5,460 nucleotides of DNA. Origin: Paracoccaceae bacterium. Lineage in GTDB: Bacteria; Pseudomonadota; Alphaproteobacteria; Rhodobacterales; Rhodobacteraceae. Positions 1 to 5,460 of this stretch are shown in pieces. Position numbers and translations under genes: made by a program. The notes under the pieces were generated by a model. It was given only the letters and a program-made list of their open reading frames with translations, did not search any database and was not told where the DNA came from. The DNA lies in contig JANSYB010000204.1 of the NCBI GenBank assembly GCA_024742655.1, positions 1 through 5,460 on the forward strand, given 5' to 3'. Position 1 is the stretch's first letter. Each line of letters starts with the position of its first letter.

Positions 1-681
<681 letters not shown>

Positions 682-690
682 CGCGAAAGC

Positions 691-748
691 GCGCCTTGCG
701 GCGCACAGGATCTCTCGTCGTTGCCCTGCGGGCGCCGCCTCGGGGCGG
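691..748 (+). other. Two short GC hairpins behind serS without a U-tract
   Basis: Ten bases after the serS stop, GCGCC (691-695) pairs with GGCGC (700-704) around a TTGC loop. A second stem pairs CCGCC (735-739) with GGCGG (744-748) around TCGG. Neither is followed by a run of T, so neither is a classical intrinsic terminator. They may protect the 3' end or be chance products of GC-rich sequence. No coding sequence with family resemblance is seen between 682 and 922. Confidence 0.25.
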
Positions 749-793
749 ATGTCGACGTGACGCACTTCTTCCAGCTATGCGCCAGTTAAACGC

Positions 794-810
794 CTCCGGC
801 GGGAGTATTT
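794..810 (+). terminator. Probable serS transcript end: small GC hairpin followed by TATTT
   Basis: CTCC (794-797) pairs with GGAG (802-805) around a GGCG loop and is followed at once by TATTT (806-810). The stem is only 4 bp, but this hairpin-plus-TATTT arrangement is, from memory, a frequent element just after genes in Rhodobacterales. It lies about 115 nt after the serS stop on the same strand. Its role as terminator is inference; it could equally be a dispersed intergenic repeat. Confidence 0.4.
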
Positions 811-856
811 GGGGAACCGTGAAAGACGGGCCCACTGCGAGCGGCACGGCCCGGGT

Positions 857-888
857 CAACAAAAAACCCCGGCGCAGGGTCGCCGGGG
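857..888 (-). terminator. Intrinsic terminator of the EF-hand gene
   Basis: Read on the minus strand, CCCCGGCG (888-881) pairs perfectly with CGCCGGGG (874-867) around a 6-nt loop. The 8-bp GC stem is followed by a run of six T (866-861), then G and TT. This is a textbook intrinsic terminator, 34 nt beyond the stop codon of the EF-hand gene at 923. On the plus strand the A-run precedes the stem, so it would act mainly on the minus strand. Confidence 0.85.
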
Positions 889-922
889 CCAGTTGAAGGG
901 ACAGGTCAGGGAACGAAGGGGC

Positions 923-1156
923 TCAGTTCGCCAGCACACCGTTTTCCATCGCGGCGGTCAGCTCGTCTTCGCTGATATCACCGGATTCGTCGGCATCCAT
1001 TTCAGCGAAATCGCCATCGGTCAGTTCGGGATAGGCCACGATCATCTCTTCCAGCGAATAGCTGCCATTGCCATCCGTATCTTCGACCGTGGCGGCCGAG
1101 GCCTGAACCGCAGAGACCGCCATGACGGCGGCAAGCATCAGAACAGGGGTTTTCAT
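923..1156 (-). CDS. Small secreted EF-hand calcium-binding protein
   Basis: A 77-residue protein with a Sec signal peptide: Lys2, then a hydrophobic stretch (~5-17) and a signal-peptidase I site after Ala-Ser-Ala (19-21). The mature ~56 residues are strongly acidic and carry two complete EF-hand loops, DTDGNGSYSLEE (26-37) and DADESGDISEDE (54-65). Both have acidic or polar ligands at loop positions 1, 3, 5 and 9, Gly at 6 and Glu at 12, so both should bind calcium. It probably acts in the periplasm or outside the cell as a calcium buffer or sensor; the partner is unknown. The ATG at 1156 is preferred: GGAG (1172-1169) lies 11 nt upstream, and an in-frame GTG at 1168 would overlap that site and add four residues before the signal peptide. 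A strong terminator follows. The fold assignment is firm, the biological role is not. Confidence 0.88.
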   Translation of the reverse strand: MKTPVLMLAAVMAVSAVQASAATVEDTDGNGSYSLEEMIVAYPELTDGDFAEMDADESGDISEDELTAAMENGVLAN

Positions 1157-1192
1157 GTGGGGTTCCACTCCAGCGGCGACTCACTGTCGCCG
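1157..1192 (-). promoter_or_regulatory. Structured leader of the EF-hand gene: 7-bp hairpin next to the ribosome-binding site
   Basis: On the minus strand CGGCGAC (1192-1186) pairs perfectly with GTCGCCG (1180-1174) around AGTGA. It ends one base before the GGAG ribosome-binding site (1172-1169). A second small stem, GTGG (1168-1165) with CCAC (1160-1157) around AACC, sits between that site and the ATG. Folding of the second stem would shorten the effective 11-nt spacing. The pairings are seen directly; any role in mRNA stability or translational control is inference. Confidence 0.4.
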
Positions 1193-1218
1193 GAACGAAG
1201 GCTCTGTTGCCTCCGGTT

Positions 1219-1237
1219 TGGAATGTGGCAAATTCCA
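1219..1237. promoter_or_regulatory. Inverted repeat TGGAAT-N7-ATTCCA upstream of the EF-hand gene
   Basis: Perfect 6-bp arms (1219-1224 and 1232-1237) flank a 7-nt spacer, about 63-81 nt upstream of the EF-hand start, where its promoter should lie. A TTGATT on the minus strand just upstream (1248-1243) could be a -35 box, but no good -10 was found. The symmetry fits a dimeric regulator site, yet 6-bp arms can arise by chance. Confidence 0.25.
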
Positions 1238-1276
1238 TGATGAAATCAAGTGGCATCCAGCAAGGGACGGGACACG

Positions 1277-1296
1277 ATCGGCACCTTTTGGCCGAT
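1277..1296 (-). terminator. Weak candidate terminator after the desaturase gene
   Basis: On the minus strand ATCGGC (1296-1291) pairs with GCCGAT (1282-1277) around an 8-nt loop, 28 nt after the desaturase stop. No T-run follows, so it is at best a weak or Rho-assisted transcript end. Next to it is the 8-bp palindrome GGTTAACC (1298-1305). If this stem does not terminate, transcription could continue into the EF-hand gene. Confidence 0.3.
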
Positions 1297-1324
1297 GGGT
1301 TAACCGCTTGTTTTCTTGGTGTCT

Positions 1325-2311
1325 TTATTCGGCCGCGACAGGGCCGGCCTGACGTTTCGCCGGAAAGGGCACCAGCTTGCCCGTCGCCTCGTCCCACAGC
1401 TTGAGCCGGAAACTGGCCAGCGCCTCGGGCCAGCGGATTTCGTCATGCACTTTCAACGCGTCCGGCAGGTTCTTTTGCGCGCGGCGCAGATTGTAGGACG
1501 GGATCGACGGATTGAAATGATGCAGGTCGTGATAGGCGATGTTGCCGGTGCCGATATCCCACCAATGGCCAAGGTCGAGCGAACTCGACCCCTCCAGCGT
1601 GGCGCGGCGGAAATCCAGCTCCGGCTTGCGACCCCAATAGGTGTCTTCGAAATTGTGCTGCAGGTAGACGAGGAAGACCCCGATCACGCCCGCCAGCACC
1701 GCGCTGAGGGCCAGCACCACCAGACCCGGCACCCCGAGCACCGCCCACAGGGCCCAGACATAGCCTGCCACCATCAGGTTATGCGCCAGAACGCCCCAGA
1801 CCCCCACCTTGAGCGTGTTTTTCGGAAATCGATAGGCGATGAAATAGGCATAGATCCCGCCCAGTGACAGCATCACCACCGGATTGCGGTAAATGCGGTA
1901 GGCCAGCCGTGTCCAGACCCCGGCCTGCTGCCATTCGCGCAGGGTCATGGTGTAGACCTCGGTCGTCTCGCGGTGGTCGAGATTGCCCAGATAGGCGTGG
2001 TGCAGGTTGTGATTGTACTGCATCACCCGGTAGGGCGTGAGCGAGAACACCGACAGGACGTAGCCTGCCAGATCGTTCAGGCCCTGCGTGGCAAACAGCG
2101 AGTGATGTCCGCAATCATGCTGCAACACGTAAAGCCGGACCGAGGCGAAGGCCAGCACCACTATGAGCGGCAGCGAAATCCAAGGCGTTGCGAGCGACTG
2201 CGCCCCGAGGGCCAGCCCCGCGAAATAGACAGCAAGGGTGCAAAGCAAACTGGCCCATCCCAGCCGGTCGGATTTGACCGCATAAGCCCGCAAGTAATCG
2301 CGTATCGCCAT
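1325..2311 (-). CDS. Membrane fatty acid desaturase (acyl-lipid type, three His boxes)
   Basis: An integral-membrane di-iron desaturase of 328 residues that should introduce a double bond into membrane acyl chains, with iron held by histidine clusters. The clusters are HDCGHH (65-70), HNLHH (101-105) and HDLHH (261-265). Other family marks are GNLDHRE (109-115), QHNFEDTYW (218-226) and the TLEGSSSLDLG stretch (238-248). Hydrophobic spans at about 18-37, 44-63, 145-161, 171-192 and 195-217 place the His boxes on one face, as in this family. No cytochrome b5 domain is fused, so an external electron donor is implied. The start at 2311 has AGGA just upstream. A frame extension to 2428 adds 39 residues without family resemblance and overlaps the promoter region, so it was set aside. 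Closest in style to Delta-12/omega-6 desaturases, but the position of desaturation cannot be read from the sequence. Confidence 0.9.
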   Translation of the reverse strand: MAIRDYLRAYAVKSDRLGWASLLCTLAVYFAGLALGAQSLATPWISLPLIVVLAFASVRLYVLQHDCGHHSLFATQGLNDLAGYVLSVFSLTPYRVMQYNHNLHHAYLGNLDHRETTEVYTMTLREWQQAGVWTRLAYRIYRNPVVMLSLGGIYAYFIAYRFPKNTLKVGVWGVLAHNLMVAGYVWALWAVLGVPGLVVLALSAVLAGVIGVFLVYLQHNFEDTYWGRKPELDFRRATLEGSSSLDLGHWWDIGTGNIAYHDLHHFNPSIPSYNLRRAQKNLPDALKVHDEIRWPEALASFRLKLWDEATGKLVPFPAKRQAGPVAAE

Positions 2312-2331
2312 TTTTCCTGTCCCACCAACAG

Positions 2332-2362
2332 GATGCACACCGAAATTGATGCGCACCAAATT
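2332..2362 (-). repeat. Imperfect tandem repeat upstream of the desaturase gene
   Basis: Two head-to-tail copies of GATGCRCACC(G)AAATT are seen on the plus strand. Copy 1 spans 2332-2347 (16 nt) and copy 2 spans 2348-2362 (15 nt). They differ by one A/G substitution and one missing G. They lie about 20-50 nt upstream of the desaturase ATG, just downstream of the probable promoter. They could be a tandem operator or a slippage duplication; function is inference. Confidence 0.5.
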
Positions 2363-2364
2363 GC

Positions 2365-2405
2365 AATATCCAGTGTTTATGTGAAACTTTTTCAACGCAT
2401 TGCAA
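2365..2405 (-). promoter_or_regulatory. Probable desaturase promoter region
   Basis: This is the most AT-rich patch in the intergenic region. On the minus strand two sigma-70-like pairings are possible. One is TTGCAA (2405-2400) with CATAAA (2381-2376) and an 18-nt spacer. The other is TTGAAA (2395-2390) with GATATT (2370-2365) and a 19-nt spacer. Neither is a consensus promoter, so only the region is proposed. The sequence ATTGCAA occurs twice, at 2360-2366 and 2399-2405, flanking the patch. Confidence 0.4.
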
Positions 2406-2421
2406 GACCAGCCACCATCTT

Positions 2422-2451
2422 TTGACACGGTGGTCGACCGCGCGGGATTGA
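2422..2451 (+). promoter_or_regulatory. Candidate promoter for the TspO-like gene
   Basis: A perfect -35 TTGACA (2422-2427) points toward the membrane-protein gene. At 17-18 nt spacing the possible -10 is weak (GGATTG or GATTGA, 2445-2451). The spacer contains the 8-bp palindrome GGTCGACC (2432-2439). A start near 2458 would leave a leader of about 30 nt. The good -35 and the position support it; the poor -10 lowers confidence. Confidence 0.35.
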
Positions 2452-2490
2452 AGCGGCGCCGAATGACCCCATCTCAGTGGTATGGAACGC

Positions 2491-3195
2491 ATGAAAGCGA
2501 TCTTTACCGTCACGGCCGCAATGGCCTTCGTGCTGTCCCCGTTGGCCTCGGACGGCTTCAACGGGTTTCGCGCCGATCAGTTTCCGATTCCACAGGACGA
2601 CCCGCCGGTTCAGCCCGCCGGCTATGCCTTTTCGATCTGGGGGGTGATTTACCTTTGGCTGCTGGCGGGCGCGGTCTACGGGCTGCTGCAACGCCATAGC
2701 GACCCGGATTGGGACGCGATGCGCTGGCCCCTGATGGGCAGTCTGGTGATCGGGGCGGCGTGGATTCCCATTGCCCAGATCAGCCCGTTCTGGGCCACGA
2801 TCCTGATCTGGCTGATGTGGGGCACGGCCGTCTGGGCGCTGCTTGTCGCGGGAACGAAAGACCGGCTCTGGCAGCGCACGCCAATCGCCCTTTACGCGGG
2901 CTGGCTGACCGCCGCCAGCTGCGTGGCACTGGGGCTGATGCTGGCCGGGCATGGCATTGTCGGACAGCAGACCGCCGCGGTCGCGATGCTGGTTGTGGCG
3001 CTCGTGCTGGCCGCGGGCATCATGGCCCTGCGTCCCGACACGCCGGAATACGGCCTTGCCGTGATCTGGGCGCTCGTGGGCGTCGTGGTGGCCAACACCG
3101 CGCCGGCCAACTGGACGGTGATCTTTCTGTGCGTGGCCGGAATCGGGGCCTTGGGCGCGCGCGTGGCGCGCAGTTTTATCGCGGCCCGGATTTGA
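2491..3195 (+). CDS. Trp-rich polytopic membrane protein, TspO/MBR-like with extra C-terminal helices
   Basis: A 234-residue inner-membrane protein with about eight hydrophobic spans: ~1-19, 48-66, 80-97, 101-120, 130-152, 161-180, 187-204 and 208-223. It contains 13 tryptophans. The [14 protein letters not shown] segment (42-55) recalls the PPGWVFPIVW-type first-helix signature of TspO/MBR proteins, and [17 protein letters not shown] (131-147) recalls their PYLLWVSFAAYLN segment. Classical TspO is ~160 residues with five helices, so this would be the long relative often labelled tryptophan-rich sensory protein. TspO family members bind porphyrins and affect tetrapyrrole-linked or oxygen-linked regulation; whether this protein does is unknown. 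ATG 2491 is preferred because a weak GGA (2484-2486) precedes it and the product starts MKAIF; ATG 2482 would add three residues and has no ribosome-binding site. No terminator is seen before the tail overlap with der. Confidence 0.6.
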   Translation: MKAIFTVTAAMAFVLSPLASDGFNGFRADQFPIPQDDPPVQPAGYAFSIWGVIYLWLLAGAVYGLLQRHSDPDWDAMRWPLMGSLVIGAAWIPIAQISPFWATILIWLMWGTAVWALLVAGTKDRLWQRTPIALYAGWLTAASCVALGLMLAGHGIVGQQTAAVAMLVVALVLAAGIMALRPDTPEYGLAVIWALVGVVVANTAPANWTVIFLCVAGIGALGARVARSFIAARI

Positions 3196-4630
3196 GGTGC
3201 TTGCGCAGTTTCGACGGCCCCGCCTTCTTGCGTCCCTTGTAGGGGTTCTTGTCCGACTGCGAGCGCATGGTCAGCCGGATCGGCGTGCCCGGCATGTCGA
3301 AATCGTCGCGTAACCCATTGACAAGATAGCGCGAATAGCTGTCCGGCAGTTTGTCGGGATGCGAACACATCACCACGAAACCGGGCGGGCGTGTCTTGGC
3401 CTGCGTCATGTAGCGCAGTTTGATCCGCTTGCCGCCGGGCGCGGGCGGCGGGTGCGCCTCGAGCATGCCGGTCAGCCAGCGGTTCAGCTGTGCGGTGGTC
3501 ACACGACGGTTCCAGACATCATAGGCCTTCTCGATGGCCGCCCGCAGCCGGTCGATCCCCTGCCCGGTCTTGGCCGACACGGTCACCAGCGGTGCGCCGC
3601 GCAGCTGCGGCAAAAGGCGCTCGAACGCCTCGCGCAGATCGCGCAGTTTTTGCTGTTTCTCCTGTTCCACGTCCCATTTGTTGACGGCGACGACGACCGC
3701 ACGGCCCTCGCGCTCGGCCAGGTCGGCGATGCGCAGGTCCTGTTGTTCGAAGGGAATCGCGGCATCCAGCAGGACGACAACCACCTCGGCGAATTTGACC
3801 GCCCGCAGCCCGTCGCCGACAGACAGCTTTTCGACCTTGTCCTGAACCTTGGCCTTCTTGCGCATGCCCGCGGTGTCGAAGATACGCACCGGCAGCCCAT
3901 CCCAATCGATCTGGAGCGAGATCGCATCGCGGGTGATCCCCGCCTCCGGCCCGGTCAGCAACCGGTCTTCACCGAGTATCTTATTGATCAATGTGGATTT
4001 TCCGGCATTGGGCCGGCCCACGACCGCGACCTGAAGCGGCTTGGCCGCGCTCGGCACGCGCACGCCATCCGTCGGGTCGCCCTCGTCCACCGCGACATCG
4101 GTTTCGGGTGTATCGGCCGCCGCGCGTTCGGCAAAGGCATCCGACTGGGGCATCAGCACCGAGTAAAGCTCGTTCATGCCCTCGCCATGTTCGGCCGACA
4201 GGCGGATAGGTTCGCCAAGGCCCAGGCCATAAGCCTCGATCACGCCAGCATCGGCGGCAGACCCTTCGGCCTTGTTGGCGGCAAGGATCACATGGGCCGA
4301 GCGTTTGCGCAGGATTTCCGCGAACATCTGGTCCGTGGGGGTCACCCCGGCGCGCGCGTCGATCACGAACAGGCAGATATCGGCCATGTCCACGGCACGT
4401 TCCGTCAGCCGCCGCATCCGGCCCTGCAGCGAATCGTCGGTCGCATCCTCGAGCCCGGCCGTGTCGATCACGGTAAAGCGCAGATCGCCAAGCCGCGCCT
4501 CGCCCTCGCGCAGGTCACGGGTAACGCCCGGCTGGTCATCGACCAGCGCAAGGCGCTTGCCCACAAGGCGGTTGAACAGCGTGGACTTGCCAACATTGGG
4601 CCGGCCCACGATGGCAAGGGTGAAGGTCAT
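3176..4630 (-). CDS. der: Ribosome assembly GTPase Der (EngA)
   Basis: Essential GTPase with two tandem G domains that acts in 50S subunit maturation. The 484-residue length fits the family. G domain 1 has GRPNVGKS (9-16), DTAGLE (56-61) and NKAE (118-121), where many bacteria have NKxD. An acidic linker (~160-197) joins it to G domain 2, with GRPNAGKS (204-211), DTAGMRKK (251-258), NKWD (316-319) and SAK (351-353). A KH-like RNA-binding domain follows (~370-460), including GTPIRL, and the protein ends in a very basic tail ([19 protein letters not shown]). The ATG at 4630 is supported by GGAG (4642-4639), 8 nt upstream. It follows bamB by 49 nt on the same strand, a widely conserved order, and is probably cotranscribed with it. 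The last 20 nt overlap the end of the convergent TspO-like gene. Confidence 0.97.
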   Translation of the reverse strand: MTFTLAIVGRPNVGKSTLFNRLVGKRLALVDDQPGVTRDLREGEARLGDLRFTVIDTAGLEDATDDSLQGRMRRLTERAVDMADICLFVIDARAGVTPTDQMFAEILRKRSAHVILAANKAEGSAADAGVIEAYGLGLGEPIRLSAEHGEGMNELYSVLMPQSDAFAERAAADTPETDVAVDEGDPTDGVRVPSAAKPLQVAVVGRPNAGKSTLINKILGEDRLLTGPEAGITRDAISLQIDWDGLPVRIFDTAGMRKKAKVQDKVEKLSVGDGLRAVKFAEVVVVLLDAAIPFEQQDLRIADLAEREGRAVVVAVNKWDVEQEKQQKLRDLREAFERLLPQLRGAPLVTVSAKTGQGIDRLRAAIEKAYDVWNRRVTTAQLNRWLTGMLEAHPPPAPGGKRIKLRYMTQAKTRPPGFVVMCSHPDKLPDSYSRYLVNGLRDDFDMPGTPIRLTMRSQSDKNPYKGRKKAGPSKLRKHLKSGPR

Positions 4631-4638
4631 CTTAATGG

Positions 4639-4672
4639 CTCCGGTGCGGCTCAGACCGCCCTGTTACACCGG
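4639..4672 (-). promoter_or_regulatory. Stem-loop in the bamB-der gap that includes part of the der ribosome-binding site
   Basis: On the minus strand CCGGT (4672-4668) pairs with ACCGG (4645-4641), and stacked inside it GCGG (4659-4656) pairs with CCGC (4649-4646) around a 6-nt loop. An 8-nt bulge (4667-4660) lies on one side. The final GG of the outer stem belongs to the GGAG ribosome-binding site of der (4642-4639). The pairing is visible; a role in setting the Der:BamB ratio, or as a partial processing site, is inference. No T-run follows, so it is not a terminator. Confidence 0.35.
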
Positions 4673-4679
4673 CCCCGCC

Positions 4680-5460
4680 TCAACGGAAAGCCAGCAATTG
4701 CCCCTTGGCCGACACCACGTAAAGCGTACCCCCGGCGACAACCGGGTTCGTCGTGGCCCCGCCCGGCAGGTCCACCTGCCCCAACGGATTGCCCGTGGTC
4801 GGATCAAACAGGCGCATCAACCCGTCATTGGAGGCCACGATCAGCCGCCCGCCAGCCACGATCGGGCCGTGATGGGCGAAAATCTCGGCCTGCCGCTTGG
4901 GCTTGTCCTTGGTGAAGAACGGCAGAGCCCGGCCCCACAGGCGGCTGCCATCTTCGGCCGACAGCCGCACCAGTTCATTCCGGTCCGAAACCATGAAGAT
5001 CGAGTCACCCACCGGCCAGACCCGGTTCAGCGGCCCATCGGGCGCCGTCCACAGGCGTTCACCATTGCCAAGGCCGAGCGCGACCGTGCGCCCGCTATGG
5101 GTGCCGACATAGACACGCTCGCCATCGACCACCGGATCGCCGGTGATATCCTCGATGCGGGCGCTGCTGAACCCGTCGCGCTGCCCGGCCACCAGAGTGT
5201 CCCAACGGCGCAGGCCGCCCTTGCGGAACGCGCCCTGCACCTCGCCGGAGCCGAACGCGAATATCACATATTTGTCGGTAATGGCAGGCGCGGGCGCGCC
5301 CATCACGTTGTTCAGGTCCGGCGTCGCGGACAGCTGCCAGCGGATACGGCCGGTATCACGCTCCAGCGCCCAGGCGACCTCATCGCCTGCCACCAGATAC
5401 ACCAGGTCGCCGGCCACGCTCGGGCTGCCCGATCCGGTGGCGCGCAGGTTCTGCTGCCAG
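4680..5460 (-). CDS. bamB: Outer-membrane assembly lipoprotein BamB, C-terminal part (5' end outside window)
   Basis: Beta-propeller scaffold subunit of the BAM complex, which inserts beta-barrel proteins into the outer membrane; it works at the periplasmic face of that membrane. The visible 259 residues are roughly the last 60% of the protein. They hold serial PQQ-type blades, each with a hydrophobic strand, a short G-rich turn and a D/E-x-x-x-G-x-x-x-W or similar close: VYLVAGDEVAWALERDTG, VYVGTHSGRTVALGLGNG, IFMVSDRNELVRLSAEDG, LIVASNDGLMRLFDPTTG and LYVVSAKGQLLAFR. The reading frame stays open to the right edge (WQQNLRATGSG precedes the GTG at 5417), so that GTG is not the start, and the lipoprotein signal lies outside. 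Identification rests on the repeats plus the position directly upstream of der, as in Escherichia coli. A different PQQ-propeller enzyme is unlikely, since no dehydrogenase motifs are seen. Confidence 0.9.
   Translation of the reverse strand, partial: WQQNLRATGSGSPSVAGDLVYLVAGDEVAWALERDTGRIRWQLSATPDLNNVMGAPAPAITDKYVIFAFGSGEVQGAFRKGGLRRWDTLVAGQRDGFSSARIEDITGDPVVDGERVYVGTHSGRTVALGLGNGERLWTAPDGPLNRVWPVGDSIFMVSDRNELVRLSAEDGSRLWGRALPFFTKDKPKRQAEIFAHHGPIVAGGRLIVASNDGLMRLFDPTTGNPLGQVDLPGGATTNPVVAGGTLYVVSAKGQLLAFR

Noticed and set aside
1298..1305. 8-bp palindrome GGTTAACC after the desaturase gene
   Set aside because: An isolated 8-bp palindrome is expected by chance in a window this size, and it is not placed at a promoter.
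1316..1867. A 183-codon open frame on + opposite the desaturase
   Set aside because: Antisense to a conserved enzyme; no motifs, no plausible start signal.
2312..2428. 39-residue N-terminal extension of the desaturase
   Set aside because: The added residues resemble no desaturase N-terminus and would place the start inside the -35 of the divergent gene, whereas ATG 2311 has AGGA upstream.
2432..2439. 8-bp palindrome GGTCGACC in the candidate promoter spacer
   Set aside because: Short, GC-rich and without a repeated partner site; noted in the promoter entry but not strong enough for its own claim.
2392..2952. A 186-codon open frame on - opposite the TspO-like gene
   Set aside because: Arg/Pro/Gln/His-rich composition typical of an antisense shadow, and it crosses the divergent promoter region.
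3359..4915. A 518-codon open frame on + opposite der and bamB
   Set aside because: It runs antisense to two clearly conserved genes and its product shows only composition-driven sequence (His, Arg, Gly, Pro rich) without domains. Long antisense frames are common in GC-rich DNA.
5415..5417. GTG as a possible start of bamB
   Set aside because: The frame stays open upstream to the window edge with propeller-like sequence, no ribosome-binding site precedes the GTG, and a start here would remove the lipoprotein signal and the first blades.

Overview
The window looks like ordinary chromosomal DNA of a GC-rich alphaproteobacterium, most likely Rhodobacterales (Rhodobacteraceae/Roseobacter group). 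This rests on the wording of the seryl-tRNA synthetase C-terminus, the alphaproteobacterial style of Der, the strong GC bias at third codon positions, and the GC-hairpin/TATTT element behind serS. It is inferred from protein resemblance, not from a phylogenetic marker. No mobile elements, CRISPR, tRNA/rRNA genes or phage genes were seen.

Layout from left to right. (1) The C-terminal half of serS enters from the left edge on + and ends at 681. (2) A 241-nt gap holds a probable serS hairpin (+, ~794-810) and a strong intrinsic terminator on - (~857-888) for the next gene. (3) A small secreted two-EF-hand protein lies on - (923-1156), with an unusually structured leader. (4) A membrane fatty acid desaturase with all three His boxes lies on - (1325-2311). 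(5) A divergent promoter region (2312-2490) contains an imperfect tandem repeat and repeated TTGCAA sites. (6) A Trp-rich polytopic membrane protein resembling TspO/MBR, with extra C-terminal helices, lies on + (2491-3195). (7) The double-GTPase ribosome assembly factor der lies on - (3176-4630) and overlaps the membrane-protein gene tail to tail by 20 nt. (8) The C-terminal ~60% of bamB lies on - (4680-5460) and leaves through the right edge.

bamB and der are read in the same direction, 49 nt apart, and form a conserved pair (outer-membrane assembly lipoprotein followed by ribosome GTPase), as in many proteobacteria. The desaturase and the TspO-like gene are divergent and share a control region. 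Both are membrane-related, so joint regulation is possible but not shown. The EF-hand gene follows the desaturase on the same strand after a 168-nt gap and has its own terminator, so it is probably a separate unit.

I found no convincing evidence of an undescribed system. The observations most worth checking are regulatory: the tandem repeat upstream of the desaturase, the stem-loop that partly buries the der ribosome-binding site, and the paired hairpins in the EF-hand leader.
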